32,800 nucleotides of DNA from SIG603 sp963611165 (GTDB lineage Bacteria > Bacillota > Clostridia > Oscillospirales > Acutalibacteraceae), in assembly GCA_963611165.1 (NCBI GenBank), contig CAVDQG010000019.1, positions 1 through 32,800 of the forward strand, given 5' to 3'. The position numbers were made by a program, and so were the translations under genes. The first letter of the stretch is position 1; the number at the start of each line of letters is the position of its first letter. Shown here piece by piece: positions 5,901 to 13,543 of the stretch. The notes beneath the pieces are model-generated. The model saw only the letters and a program-made list of their open reading frames with translations. It was not told the DNA's origin and searched no databases.

Positions 5901-8300
5901 TCAGACCGAATCGTATCTGTAACGGATGTCAATTAGGCGTATCTCCTGCATCTCAAGATTATTCTCAAGATGAATCTCGCCGTTCTCGACTTCAATCGTC
6001 TTCATCTCGATTGTGGGGTTTGCTCTGCATATCAGATACTGCACTTCATCTCTTGCGAGGCCTCTCGAGTACGCAAGATTTCTCCATATATCCTGAATAC
6101 TTCCGTTCTTTGTGTTAAGGTAATATATCTTCACAAGATATTTTCCGTTTTTCACGTTGCAGATTGTAAAATTAAGCTTTATCGGATTTACATCATCAAA
6201 ATACTGATTGATGTCCTCAGGCTCTATCTCGTCCTCCTCCGTGAAAACATATCTGGAAGAGAGATTTTTGTAGTTATGACAAGCTATCACATAATGACCG
6301 TGTCCGCTGCTCGTGACAACGGAATTTTCATTTTTCTCAAGCACATTCGACTTGAGCCTATTCAAAAAGTTGAACGCATAGAAAGACGGCTTCGATATGC
6401 CCTCTCTCGAGATAAGCCCCGTATCTCCTATCAAAATCTTATCGGTATCATAATGATCGGAATAAATGTCAAGTGCATGCCAATAAGCCATAAAATCGAC
6501 ATTTCCGTTCATCTCGATGCAGTTTTTGAGGATATATGCGCCTTGCTCACAGCTGTCGTTAAGGATGTTTCTGTTTGAAATCGTAAAATTCCATTCATCA
6601 ATATGAAGCTCTCCGACATCAAAGCCCGTTTCCTTTATAACGTCTTTCATCAGCTGCATTTGATTTATAATATACTCGGAATCAATTGATTTTCTTCCGT
6701 AACGGTTGCCCTCCTCCAAGATTGCAATGTACTGGAACGAACAGAAAGAAAGAAAATCGGGATGAATTTCCCTCTCTTTCCATGCAGAAAAGATTTTTTT
6801 ACACGGCTCGATTTCGTATCCGAGAATGAATCCTGCTCCGCCGACAGGGATACTGTCGGAATATCTTTTTATCGTGCGATAGAGCATATCGAATCTCTTG
6901 AAATACTCGCCGTCGGATTTTTCGATACCGAGTGAGGGATTATTCCAATATTCAAAATGCCATGTTTCAATTTCCTCCACGCCGTACCTATTTATCAGAT
7001 GAGCGAATAATTTTCCGATAACATCCGAAAATGTCTCAAAATCCAACTCGGCATTCTCTTTGGTATCTGTTTTCATGGCTCGCTCGGGCGTGTAGCTGAT
7101 AAGTGACGGCTTGTTTCCAAGCTCAATGTAAGGCTTTAGCTTATTTTCAAGAAGAAAATCGAGAGCCTTATCAAGTCTTCTGAAATTAATTTCTCCTTTG
7201 TCACTCAGACAGTGCTCCTCAGAAAGTATATTCCAAACTCTTATATACTTGATTCCAATACCCGATTGAAGCAGCTTTACCTGCTCCTGCACCTCGTATT
7301 GCATGAGAAGATAGATATCTCCGAGGTTGACCGCCTTGCAGTAATCGGTGAATTTTTCTTTTACTGCCTCAGCGTCGGCGAAAATATTCTTCTCGGCTTC
7401 CGTGTGCGGATTTTCTTTTTCCTCACGGAATTTCAAATATTCGAGAATTTTCTTTTCCTCTTCCTCTTTAAGAACCGTGTCTGTTCCGTCCGCCTTGCTG
7501 TTTCCCTCGAGCATGGAGCGGTATTCGCTCGGTGACTGATGGAACATATCACGAAACGCCTTGGTGAACGCCGCCGAGGTCGGATATCCGTTGTCATATG
7601 CAATACGGGTGAGGGTCTTTTCAGAATACATAAGTTCATCAACAGCATGGAAAAGTCGGATATTATTGAGATACTCGACAAAGGTCATGCCCAAATGCTT
7701 CTTTATATAGCGTGATAAATAAGTATTTGAAAGATAGAGCTTGTCGGCAAGGTCGTTTAAGCTTACCTGACTTTGATAATTCGACTGAATGTAATTTTGT
7801 ATTTCTCGAAGTCTTATTCTGTCCTGAGAATTTTCGTTATTTATTCTTACGTCATCGGTTTTTACCATAAAATTGCTTGTAAGAACATAGACCGTCTCGT
7901 AGTAGAGTGCATTGAGATAAAGCGCACTTTTCTCGTCCTTCTCAAAATATCTCGTGAGAATGCGGTCAAGTAAATTTCTCAAAGTACCGTAAGCATTGTT
8001 TTTGTCGGCAACCGTGTTGCACCAGAAGAGAAGCTGCATCGAGCCCATATATTCCGTCAAAACATGGTAATCTATCTCGAAGCGTGCGCCGAGAAGTTCT
8101 CCCGAACCCGTTGCCGTATGACTTTTGTTCGCATTGATAAGCACAATGTCGCCACTGCTCATGTGATAGCTTCTGTCATCAATCTTAACATCCATATTTC
8201 CCCTGAGAATATAGAAAATCTCGGGGTTAAGATGATAATGCGTAGACGACTCTAAGGTTGTCAGAAAATTAAAGTGCATCAAGCTTCTTATTGTGTCCAT
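5901..8300 (-). CDS. AraC-family regulator fused to a GH39-like domain with altered acid/base site
   Basis: The 799-residue product has a cupin-like sensor domain (about 1-90), two AraC helix-turn-helix motifs (about 165-262; LADKLYLSNTYLSRYIKK and IAYDNGYPTSAAFTKAFR), a charged linker, and then about 480 residues resembling glycoside hydrolase family 39 (beta-xylosidase type). In GH39 the acid/base residue is the Glu of W-N-E-P. Here the segment reads HFEYWNNPSL, with Asn454 in that place. The nucleophile-type Glu survives as E569 in IDEWN. The domain therefore probably binds a sugar or glycoside without cleaving it and tunes DNA binding. The ATG at 8300 has GAGGTG upstream. The gene lies between the Nuo-like operon and the transporter operon and is the best candidate for the factor acting at sites A, B and C. 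That link is inferred. Confidence 0.85.
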   Translation of the reverse strand: MDTIRSLMHFNFLTTLESSTHYHLNPEIFYILRGNMDVKIDDRSYHMSSGDIVLINANKSHTATGSGELLGARFEIDYHVLTEYMGSMQLLFWCNTVADKNNAYGTLRNLLDRILTRYFEKDEKSALYLNALYYETVYVLTSNFMVKTDDVRINNENSQDRIRLREIQNYIQSNYQSQVSLNDLADKLYLSNTYLSRYIKKHLGMTFVEYLNNIRLFHAVDELMYSEKTLTRIAYDNGYPTSAAFTKAFRDMFHQSPSEYRSMLEGNSKADGTDTVLKEEEEKKILEYLKFREEKENPHTEAEKNIFADAEAVKEKFTDYCKAVNLGDIYLLMQYEVQEQVKLLQSGIGIKYIRVWNILSEEHCLSDKGEINFRRLDKALDFLLENKLKPYIELGNKPSLISYTPERAMKTDTKENAELDFETFSDVIGKLFAHLINRYGVEEIETWHFEYWNNPSLGIEKSDGEYFKRFDMLYRTIKRYSDSIPVGGAGFILGYEIEPCKKIFSAWKEREIHPDFLSFCSFQYIAILEEGNRYGRKSIDSEYIINQMQLMKDVIKETGFDVGELHIDEWNFTISNRNILNDSCEQGAYILKNCIEMNGNVDFMAYWHALDIYSDHYDTDKILIGDTGLISREGISKPSFYAFNFLNRLKSNVLEKNENSVVTSSGHGHYVIACHNYKNLSSRYVFTEEDEIEPEDINQYFDDVNPIKLNFTICNVKNGKYLVKIYYLNTKNGSIQDIWRNLAYSRGLARDEVQYLICRANPTIEMKTIEVENGEIHLENNLEMQEIRLIDIRYRYDSV

Positions 8301-8373
8301 TCATCACACCTCGTTGTTTAGCAAAAAAACATTCATACAAATATGCATATCGCATATCAATATACACATAACA

Positions 8374-8379
8374 ATTATA
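8374..8379 (-). promoter_or_regulatory. Possible -10 element of the AraC-GH39 gene
   Basis: Minus-strand TATAAT about 75 bp before the ATG at 8300, without a clear -35. A GACGAAAAAAGCACC stretch at 8390-8404 on the plus strand resembles a half site of the shared operator, hinting at weak autoregulation. Otherwise 8301-8445 shows only AT-rich sequence. Confidence 0.3.
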
Positions 8380-8445
8380 TCACACACTGACGAAAAAAGC
8401 ACCAAAAAGGAGAAAAAATATGTAGTAATTTGAGACAAACAACAG

Positions 8446-8480
8446 AAAAAAGACAGATATTTTTTGGTATCTGTCTCTTT
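8446..8480 (-). terminator. Terminator of the Nuo-like operon
   Basis: AGACAGATA (8451-8459) pairs with TATCTGTCT (8468-8476). The minus strand continues into TTTTTT. It lies about 60 bp beyond the stop at 8540 and closes the transcript that starts near 15034. Confidence 0.85.
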
Positions 8481-8539
8481 TCCTGTGTATTGAGTTAAAT
8501 ATCTAAAGGTGTGAGCTGTGTAATCTTTTAAATCTTATG

Positions 8540-9733
8540 TTATCTCTTCTTGAATTTTCCGACCTTTGTCAGTCTGTTCGGAAGCTTAGGTGCTTTGCCT
8601 GTCGTGCGTACGATAGCGTCCTCATCGCAGACCTCCATGCACTTGCCGCATCTTGAACAATCGAAGTCGTCAATCATATGAATATACTTTGATTTTCCCT
8701 CGATGCAGTCTTTCGGACAAACATCTATGCATTCTCCGCAGCCGCTGCAAAGTGTTGGATCGATATAGATTAAAACAAACGAAGAGCATGCGCCTGCAGG
8801 ACAATTCTTCTTCTTGATGTGCTCGTCATATTCCTTTGTGAAAAGCTCCGTCGCACTCAAAACGGATTTAGCCGAAAGTTGTCCCATGGAGCACGGTGTC
8901 GAATAGCACATCGCATCGCCGATTTCCTTTGTAAGACTTAAGAACTCCGCTTTTCCTCTGCCCTCGGTGATTTCCTTTTGCATATGCTCAAGCTGAATCA
9001 GACCCTCACGGCAGAAAACACATTTTCCGCAGCTTGTTTTTCTTGATTCGAGAAGCTTATTTCGGCAGTCCTGAACGATGCAGTCCTTGCTTGTCAGCAC
9101 TTTCAAAACTCCGTCCGTGATATTGTCGACGGTCAACTCTTTATCCTCGGGCAAATGATACTCATATCCGAAGTACAAAGCCTTAACGTCATCGTCTGAG
9201 ATAAGCTCTGCTATCTTTTTGTCGGCAGATACTTTTTTGAGAGACTCGCCGTTTACGGATACATAAACACTGTCCTCATAAGTGCCGTCAAATAAATCGG
9301 CAAGATTTTTTGCCGTTACGATGTGAAGCAAAGCACTTCCCTTTGAAGCACGTACATTGACAATACCGCTTACAAGTTCGACGCCGTATTTCTCGGCGAC
9401 ATCCTTGAGGCTCTCAAAGAGAGCGTTTTCATTCTCGGGAATATTAAGCGACTTTTTCTCTGTCTCCAGTGCGTATGCGGCAATCGAAATGCCCTCCATT
9501 ACCTTTTCGGGCTCGTTCTTTAATACCTCGAGCAAAGCGTGGTCGGTGTCTGCGTTATTAAGTGCAGCCACAACACCGAGTTCTTTCTGCTCACTCTCGC
9601 TTTCAAGCTTAGCCGAAATCAAACAGTCGGCAAGCGGCTGAGTAAACAAACCGTATCCGCTAAGCTTTGATTCAGCAATTTTATCGAAGACGTCACGGCT
9701 GCTCATGGTTTTTGCGTTTTCAAATGCACTCAT
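8540..9733 (-). CDS. NuoF-like iron-sulfur protein with degenerate FMN site and two extra 4Fe-4S clusters
   Basis: The product is 397 residues. Residues 50-130 resemble the NuoF/HndC Rossmann region (LNNAD near 58-62, then NEPEKVMEGISIAAYAL). A SCGKCVFCREG motif at 234-244 with Cys276/281 is the N3-type 4Fe-4S site of NuoF. Two ferredoxin motifs follow: CSGCGECIDVCP (329-340) and CSRCGKCMEVCD (359-370). The glycine-rich loop that binds FMN and NADH in NuoF (GRGGAGFPTG type) is replaced by LSGYGLFTQP near 24-33, so flavin binding is doubtful. The ATG at 9733 follows AAGGAGG and stands one base after the stop of the preceding gene. A far longer open frame upstream is an artefact of overlap. It probably forms an electron-transfer complex with the NuoG/GltD protein. 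Confidence 0.8.
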   Translation of the reverse strand: MSAFENAKTMSSRDVFDKIAESKLSGYGLFTQPLADCLISAKLESESEQKELGVVAALNNADTDHALLEVLKNEPEKVMEGISIAAYALETEKKSLNIPENENALFESLKDVAEKYGVELVSGIVNVRASKGSALLHIVTAKNLADLFDGTYEDSVYVSVNGESLKKVSADKKIAELISDDDVKALYFGYEYHLPEDKELTVDNITDGVLKVLTSKDCIVQDCRNKLLESRKTSCGKCVFCREGLIQLEHMQKEITEGRGKAEFLSLTKEIGDAMCYSTPCSMGQLSAKSVLSATELFTKEYDEHIKKKNCPAGACSSFVLIYIDPTLCSGCGECIDVCPKDCIEGKSKYIHMIDDFDCSRCGKCMEVCDEDAIVRTTGKAPKLPNRLTKVGKFKKR

Positions 9734-9734
9734 A

Positions 9735-11852
9735 TTATTCAGCCTCCTTGACTTCCACAAAATCGCCCCAAAGACTTGGTCTTGAAATTTCAAGGCGTAA
9801 ATCGCACTGCAAGCATCTTCCAGCCTCGGCACAAATATCCGCATCGCAGATTCCGTGGTCGAAAAGTCGGAAGTTGTCGCTTCTTGTCTCGGGAGAATCC
9901 ACTTGAGTGTGCTTTCTCGTCTGATAGCCGAAGCCCGGGCACTGTCCGATATAAGGATTTTTAACCTGCTTTGGAGCAAGAACCTCGGAGATATCTCCGT
10001 CACCGCCTAAGTATTTGTCAATCTGGGAAGCGGCTTCTCTTCCAGATTCGATTGCCATAATGACGGATTTTGTACCGTAAATGGCGTCGCCTGCCGCAAA
10101 GATTCCCTCAACGGAGGTTGCCTTGTCATTTTCAATATCTTTTACGAAGATGCTGTTTGCTCTTCCGAGCAGGAGTCCCGCATCCTCTGTGATGTCGGGT
10201 CTCTGACCTACCGCAAAGATGACCGTATCGGCATCGATATGATGCTCCGAGCCCTCTTCCTTTTCGATGATAGCACGGCGATTCTCGTCAAATGTAAACG
10301 ACTTAACATTCATGAAGTCAACGCCTGTCACATGGTCGGTACCTGTGATTCTCTCGAATGTCTGAGCGGGATGAACGAAAATTCCCTCTTCCTCAGCCTG
10401 TTCGATTTCCTCGTCACTTGCCGTCATTACCTTTCTTGCTTCAAGACAAGCTAGGTGAATTTCCTCTGCGCCGAGACGCTTTGCACTTCTCGCACAGTCG
10501 AATGCAACGTTACCGCCGCCGAGAACAACAACTTTCTTGCCCATTCCCGTCTCTTTGCCCATACTTGAGTTGCGTAGGAAATCGGCATTGAGGATAACAC
10601 CGTCAAGATTGCTTCCCTCCATAGGAAGACGAACGCCCTTGTGACCGCCGATTGTCATGAGTACGGCGTCATATTCATTAAGAAGCTCGGTAGGCTTTTC
10701 AACCTTTGTGTTAACCTCGATTTTCACTCCCTGCTCCTCGATTATCTTTGCTTCCTCGGCAATGATGTCTCTCGGAAGACGATAAGCGGGAATTCCATAT
10801 GCCATCATTCCGCCGACTGTCGGAAGAGCCTCTTTCAAAGTGACGTCATGTCCCTGTTTTCTTAAGTAATATGCCGCAGTAAGACCTGCCGGGCCGCCGC
10901 CGACAACACATACCTTTTTGCCCGTGTCGGCAAGCTGCTTTCCCTTGCCCTTCCAGTAACGTCCCGTGTCATGCTCAGCCGCATAACGCTTGATGTCACG
11001 GATAGCCATAGGCTCGCTGACTTCTTTTCTCTTGCACTGAAGCTCGCAAACATGACTGCAGATATAGCCGAGTGCCTTCGGGAACGGAACCTTCTCACGG
11101 ATTACGGCTGCCGCCTCGTCATACTCGCCGTTCTTCACATGTCTGATATAACGCGGAATGTCTGTGTGTGCAGGACAAGCGTGACGGCAAGGAACAACTG
11201 CATCCTCCTTTTTCACCTCGGAGTTCATGAGCATGTCACGGATAGTACCCGTAGGACATACCTCTACACATGCCTGACAGAATCGGCAATTTGCGTCCTT
11301 TAAAAGCAGATTGTGAACTGTTCCGACATATGTCTCCATTTCTTTCTTCTGATACTGAAGTACCTTTACACCACGAAGCTCGTTACATGCACGAACGCAT
11401 CTGCCGCAAAGAACGCAACGGTTCATATCGTGAACAATAAGCGGATTTTCTTCATTTGGCTTAAAGCCCTTGGCACGCATTTTTAGGCGTCCCGTCTTGG
11501 GGCCGATGTACTGAATGAGCATCTGCAATTCACAGTTGCCGTATTTCGGACAGGTTGAACAGTCCTCGGGATGTCCGGCAAGAAGAAGCTCCAAAGCAAG
11601 CATACGAAGCTGCTCAAGCTTTTCGCTCTTTGTTGTGATGCTCATGCCGTCCTTTGCCTTAAGCGTACAGGAAGTAGTCACACCCTCCTGACCCTCAACC
11701 TCGACAACGCACATACGGCACGAGCCGAGCGGATTCAAATCCTTGTGATGGCACAAATGCGGAATATATATGCCTGCGTCCAAGGCACATTCCAACACAT
11801 TTTTACCTTCCGGGACTTCTATTTTCTTCCCATCAATTGTAATAACTGCCAT
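9735..11852 (-). CDS. NuoG N-terminus/GltD-type flavoprotein fusion (NAD(P)H oxidoreductase subunit)
   Basis: The product is 705 residues. Residues 1-75 are a 2Fe-2S ferredoxin domain (Cys34, 45, 48, 62). HPEDCSTCPKYGNC (94-107) is the NuoG-type His-Cys3 cluster. CVLCGRCVRAC and CRFCQACVEVCP (146-200) are two 4Fe-4S sites. From about 222 a GltD-like module follows: a cysteine-rich CRHACPAHTDIPRYI segment, a FAD dinucleotide fold with GGGPAG (318-323), a second nucleotide fold with GGGNVA (445-450), and a C-terminal RCLQCDL. This is the architecture of NADPH-linked iron-sulfur oxidoreductases and bifurcating partners. The ATG at 11852 has AGAGGA upstream. The likely job is moving electrons between NAD(P)H, ferredoxin and the reductases of the island. 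The exact donor and acceptor are inferred. Confidence 0.85.
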   Translation of the reverse strand: MAVITIDGKKIEVPEGKNVLECALDAGIYIPHLCHHKDLNPLGSCRMCVVEVEGQEGVTTSCTLKAKDGMSITTKSEKLEQLRMLALELLLAGHPEDCSTCPKYGNCELQMLIQYIGPKTGRLKMRAKGFKPNEENPLIVHDMNRCVLCGRCVRACNELRGVKVLQYQKKEMETYVGTVHNLLLKDANCRFCQACVEVCPTGTIRDMLMNSEVKKEDAVVPCRHACPAHTDIPRYIRHVKNGEYDEAAAVIREKVPFPKALGYICSHVCELQCKRKEVSEPMAIRDIKRYAAEHDTGRYWKGKGKQLADTGKKVCVVGGGPAGLTAAYYLRKQGHDVTLKEALPTVGGMMAYGIPAYRLPRDIIAEEAKIIEEQGVKIEVNTKVEKPTELLNEYDAVLMTIGGHKGVRLPMEGSNLDGVILNADFLRNSSMGKETGMGKKVVVLGGGNVAFDCARSAKRLGAEEIHLACLEARKVMTASDEEIEQAEEEGIFVHPAQTFERITGTDHVTGVDFMNVKSFTFDENRRAIIEKEEGSEHHIDADTVIFAVGQRPDITEDAGLLLGRANSIFVKDIENDKATSVEGIFAAGDAIYGTKSVIMAIESGREAASQIDKYLGGDGDISEVLAPKQVKNPYIGQCPGFGYQTRKHTQVDSPETRSDNFRLFDHGICDADICAEAGRCLQCDLRLEISRPSLWGDFVEVKEAE

Positions 11853-11885
11853 AATTTCCTCTTTATTTCTGATTCTGTATCTTGT

Positions 11886-11919
11886 GCGTCTGCCGAACAC
11901 ACATCAATACGGCAGACGC
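11886..11919 (-). other. Intercistronic hairpin without U-run
   Basis: GCGTCTGCCG (11886-11895) pairs perfectly with CGGCAGACGC (11910-11919). It fills the 77-bp gap between the MFS stop and the NuoG/GltD start. The T-rich side lies on the plus strand, not downstream on the minus strand, so it is unlikely to stop the operon. Confidence 0.6.
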
Positions 11920-11929
11920 TTTTGTTGTT

Positions 11930-13081
11930 TTAATTTTTCTTTTTTCTCAGGAAGACAAACGATGCGATTATTCCTAAAATAAGCATTCCGAAAAATGCGA
12001 TTATGAACTGATTTGAAGCGGTATTCTCACCCAAAACAAGCTTTGCGGCATTTCCCATAAAAATAGGAGCTATAAGTCCGCCTATTCCGCCGATAACAGC
12101 GAAAACTCCGCTTGCCTTTGCGACTGCTTCAGGCTCAACAGAAATTGAAATCAAATATGAGCCGATTGCCATAAAACAGCTCAGAGACACTCCGCAAAGA
12201 GCACTTACAATCAGAACGCCTGCCATTCCCTTAACCGTCAGAACAAGTCCGTAGCCGACAGCTGCAATCAGGATTGAGAACGGTAAAGTAAATGATTTGA
12301 GCTTTGCCGAAATCTTCGAGAAGAACATACCTGTAAGTAATGCGAAAGCCGCATTCACTGCGGTTACCATTCCCGCAAGGCTCGCATTATCGGAAATGTG
12401 ATCCGCAATGTAAATTCCGATGTTTGTGCTGTATGCATTGATAAAAAGTGTATGTGCAAACGATGCAAATGAAATGATGTATACCGTGCTGTTCATCTTC
12501 ATGCCTGTTGCTTTTTCTGCTTTTACCGCAGGAGTCTCAGCAAGAAGAAGCTGAACACCGACCATTGCAATGAACGGAACGAGGTAGATAAGATAATAAT
12601 TTCTGTAACTCATGCCGGCGAGCACACCGCCGAGCATACTTCCGACCATTGTTCCGATTCCCATTCCGACAACATGAAGTCCCATGTAAGCGGCTCTGTC
12701 CTCTTCGGGAATCATCTCTGCGGCAATCGCTGTGTTCATCGGGCTTGTGATGCCGAAGCCGAAGCCGATTAAAACTCTCGAGATGACCAAAACTACAAAA
12801 CTTTCGGAAAAAAACGGAAGAACACCGCAAATTCCGATTATCGCAAGACCGATTAAGGCTATTTTTTTCTTGGTTATTTTTGTTGTTAGCCAGCCTATCA
12901 TCAGTGAGCCGACCATAAGAAGAAGATACGGTATCGTCTGCAGAAGCTGAACGGCAGATGTGCCGTAACTCTGATATTTTGTGTTGATGACCGCAAGTAC
13001 GGGAGAAATTCCGACTATATTTAATCCAAATGCGAACGCAATCAGAAATATGCTGACTGCTACTTTTTTATTCTTTAACAT
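11930..13081 (-). CDS. MFS transporter
   Basis: The product is a 383-residue membrane protein with about twelve hydrophobic segments and the MFS loop 2-3 pattern GWLTTKITKKKIALIG after the second helix, followed by RVLIGFGFGITSPMNTAIAAEM in pieces, as in drug/metabolite:H+ antiporters. I start it at the ATG 13081 (MLKNKK), which gives a normal cytoplasmic N-terminus. An in-frame ATG at 13099 is possible. The start overlaps the stop codon of the SnoaL-like gene (ATGTTAA), so translation is probably coupled. It likely exports an end product such as the aglycone, or imports a substrate. The direction is unknown. Confidence 0.85.
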   Translation of the reverse strand: MLKNKKVAVSIFLIAFAFGLNIVGISPVLAVINTKYQSYGTSAVQLLQTIPYLLLMVGSLMIGWLTTKITKKKIALIGLAIIGICGVLPFFSESFVVLVISRVLIGFGFGITSPMNTAIAAEMIPEEDRAAYMGLHVVGMGIGTMVGSMLGGVLAGMSYRNYYLIYLVPFIAMVGVQLLLAETPAVKAEKATGMKMNSTVYIISFASFAHTLFINAYSTNIGIYIADHISDNASLAGMVTAVNAAFALLTGMFFSKISAKLKSFTLPFSILIAAVGYGLVLTVKGMAGVLIVSALCGVSLSCFMAIGSYLISISVEPEAVAKASGVFAVIGGIGGLIAPIFMGNAAKLVLGENTASNQFIIAFFGMLILGIIASFVFLRKKKN

Positions 13082-13416
13082 GGCTGAAGTACATCCCAAT
13101 GCTCTGCTAATTTACCATCCTCAAGGCGGTAAATATCCACTACTCTGCATCTTGTGTTGCCGCTTGGATCTACATTTTTGAGGTAAACCGCAACCATATC
13201 GTTCTCGGCAATCATCATCTTGATATTAAGGCAGAATGTCGGGTCGCTGACGAATTTATCTGCAAAAGCCGTTTTCAAGCCTTCTCTTCCCTGTTCAACG
13301 CCCGGGTTATGCTGAATGTAATCTTCTCTTACATATTTATTAGCAGATTCTACAATGTGATCATTAAAAAATTCCTGATAGAACTTCTGAATCACTTCTT
13401 TGTTTCTCTGTTCCAT
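13075..13416 (-). CDS. SnoaL-like / NTF2-fold protein
   Basis: The product is 113 residues of the SnoaL-like polyketide-cyclase or ester-cyclase type: helical start EQRNKEVIQKFYQEFFN, then YIQHNPGVEQGREGLKTAF, and the strand pair RVVDIYRLEDGKLAEHWDVLQ. The fold makes a small cone-shaped pocket used in hydrolases, isomerases and dehydratases acting on small ring compounds, so it may act on the aglycone or the keto-sugar product. The ATG at 13416 has CGGAGAAG upstream. The 3' end overlaps the MFS start. No catalytic assignment is possible from sequence alone. Confidence 0.75.
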   Translation of the reverse strand: MEQRNKEVIQKFYQEFFNDHIVESANKYVREDYIQHNPGVEQGREGLKTAFADKFVSDPTFCLNIKMMIAENDMVAVYLKNVDPSGNTRCRVVDIYRLEDGKLAEHWDVLQPC

Positions 13417-13444
13417 AATTTTTCTTCTCCGTATTTATTTGATA

Positions 13445-13476
13445 GATGAGCAGAAGCCTTTTCGCTTCTGCCCATC
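13445..13476 (-). other. Intercistronic hairpin without U-run
   Basis: GCAGAAGC (13450-13457) pairs with GCTTCTGC (13464-13471), extended by GATG (13445-13448) against CATC (13473-13476). It lies in the 127-bp gap between the FAD-dependent reductase and the SnoaL-like gene. The T-run is on the plus-strand side only. Confidence 0.5.
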
Positions 13477-13543
13477 ATTTTTTATTTCTTTTTGGATACC
13501 GATAATCTTAAATTAATCGAAAATCAGTTAAAATTAGATAAAA

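Noticed and set aside
8540..10003. Longer start for the NuoF-like gene
   Set aside because: The extra 90 residues lie on top of the NuoG/GltD gene in another frame. The ATG at 9733 has AAGGAGG at good distance.
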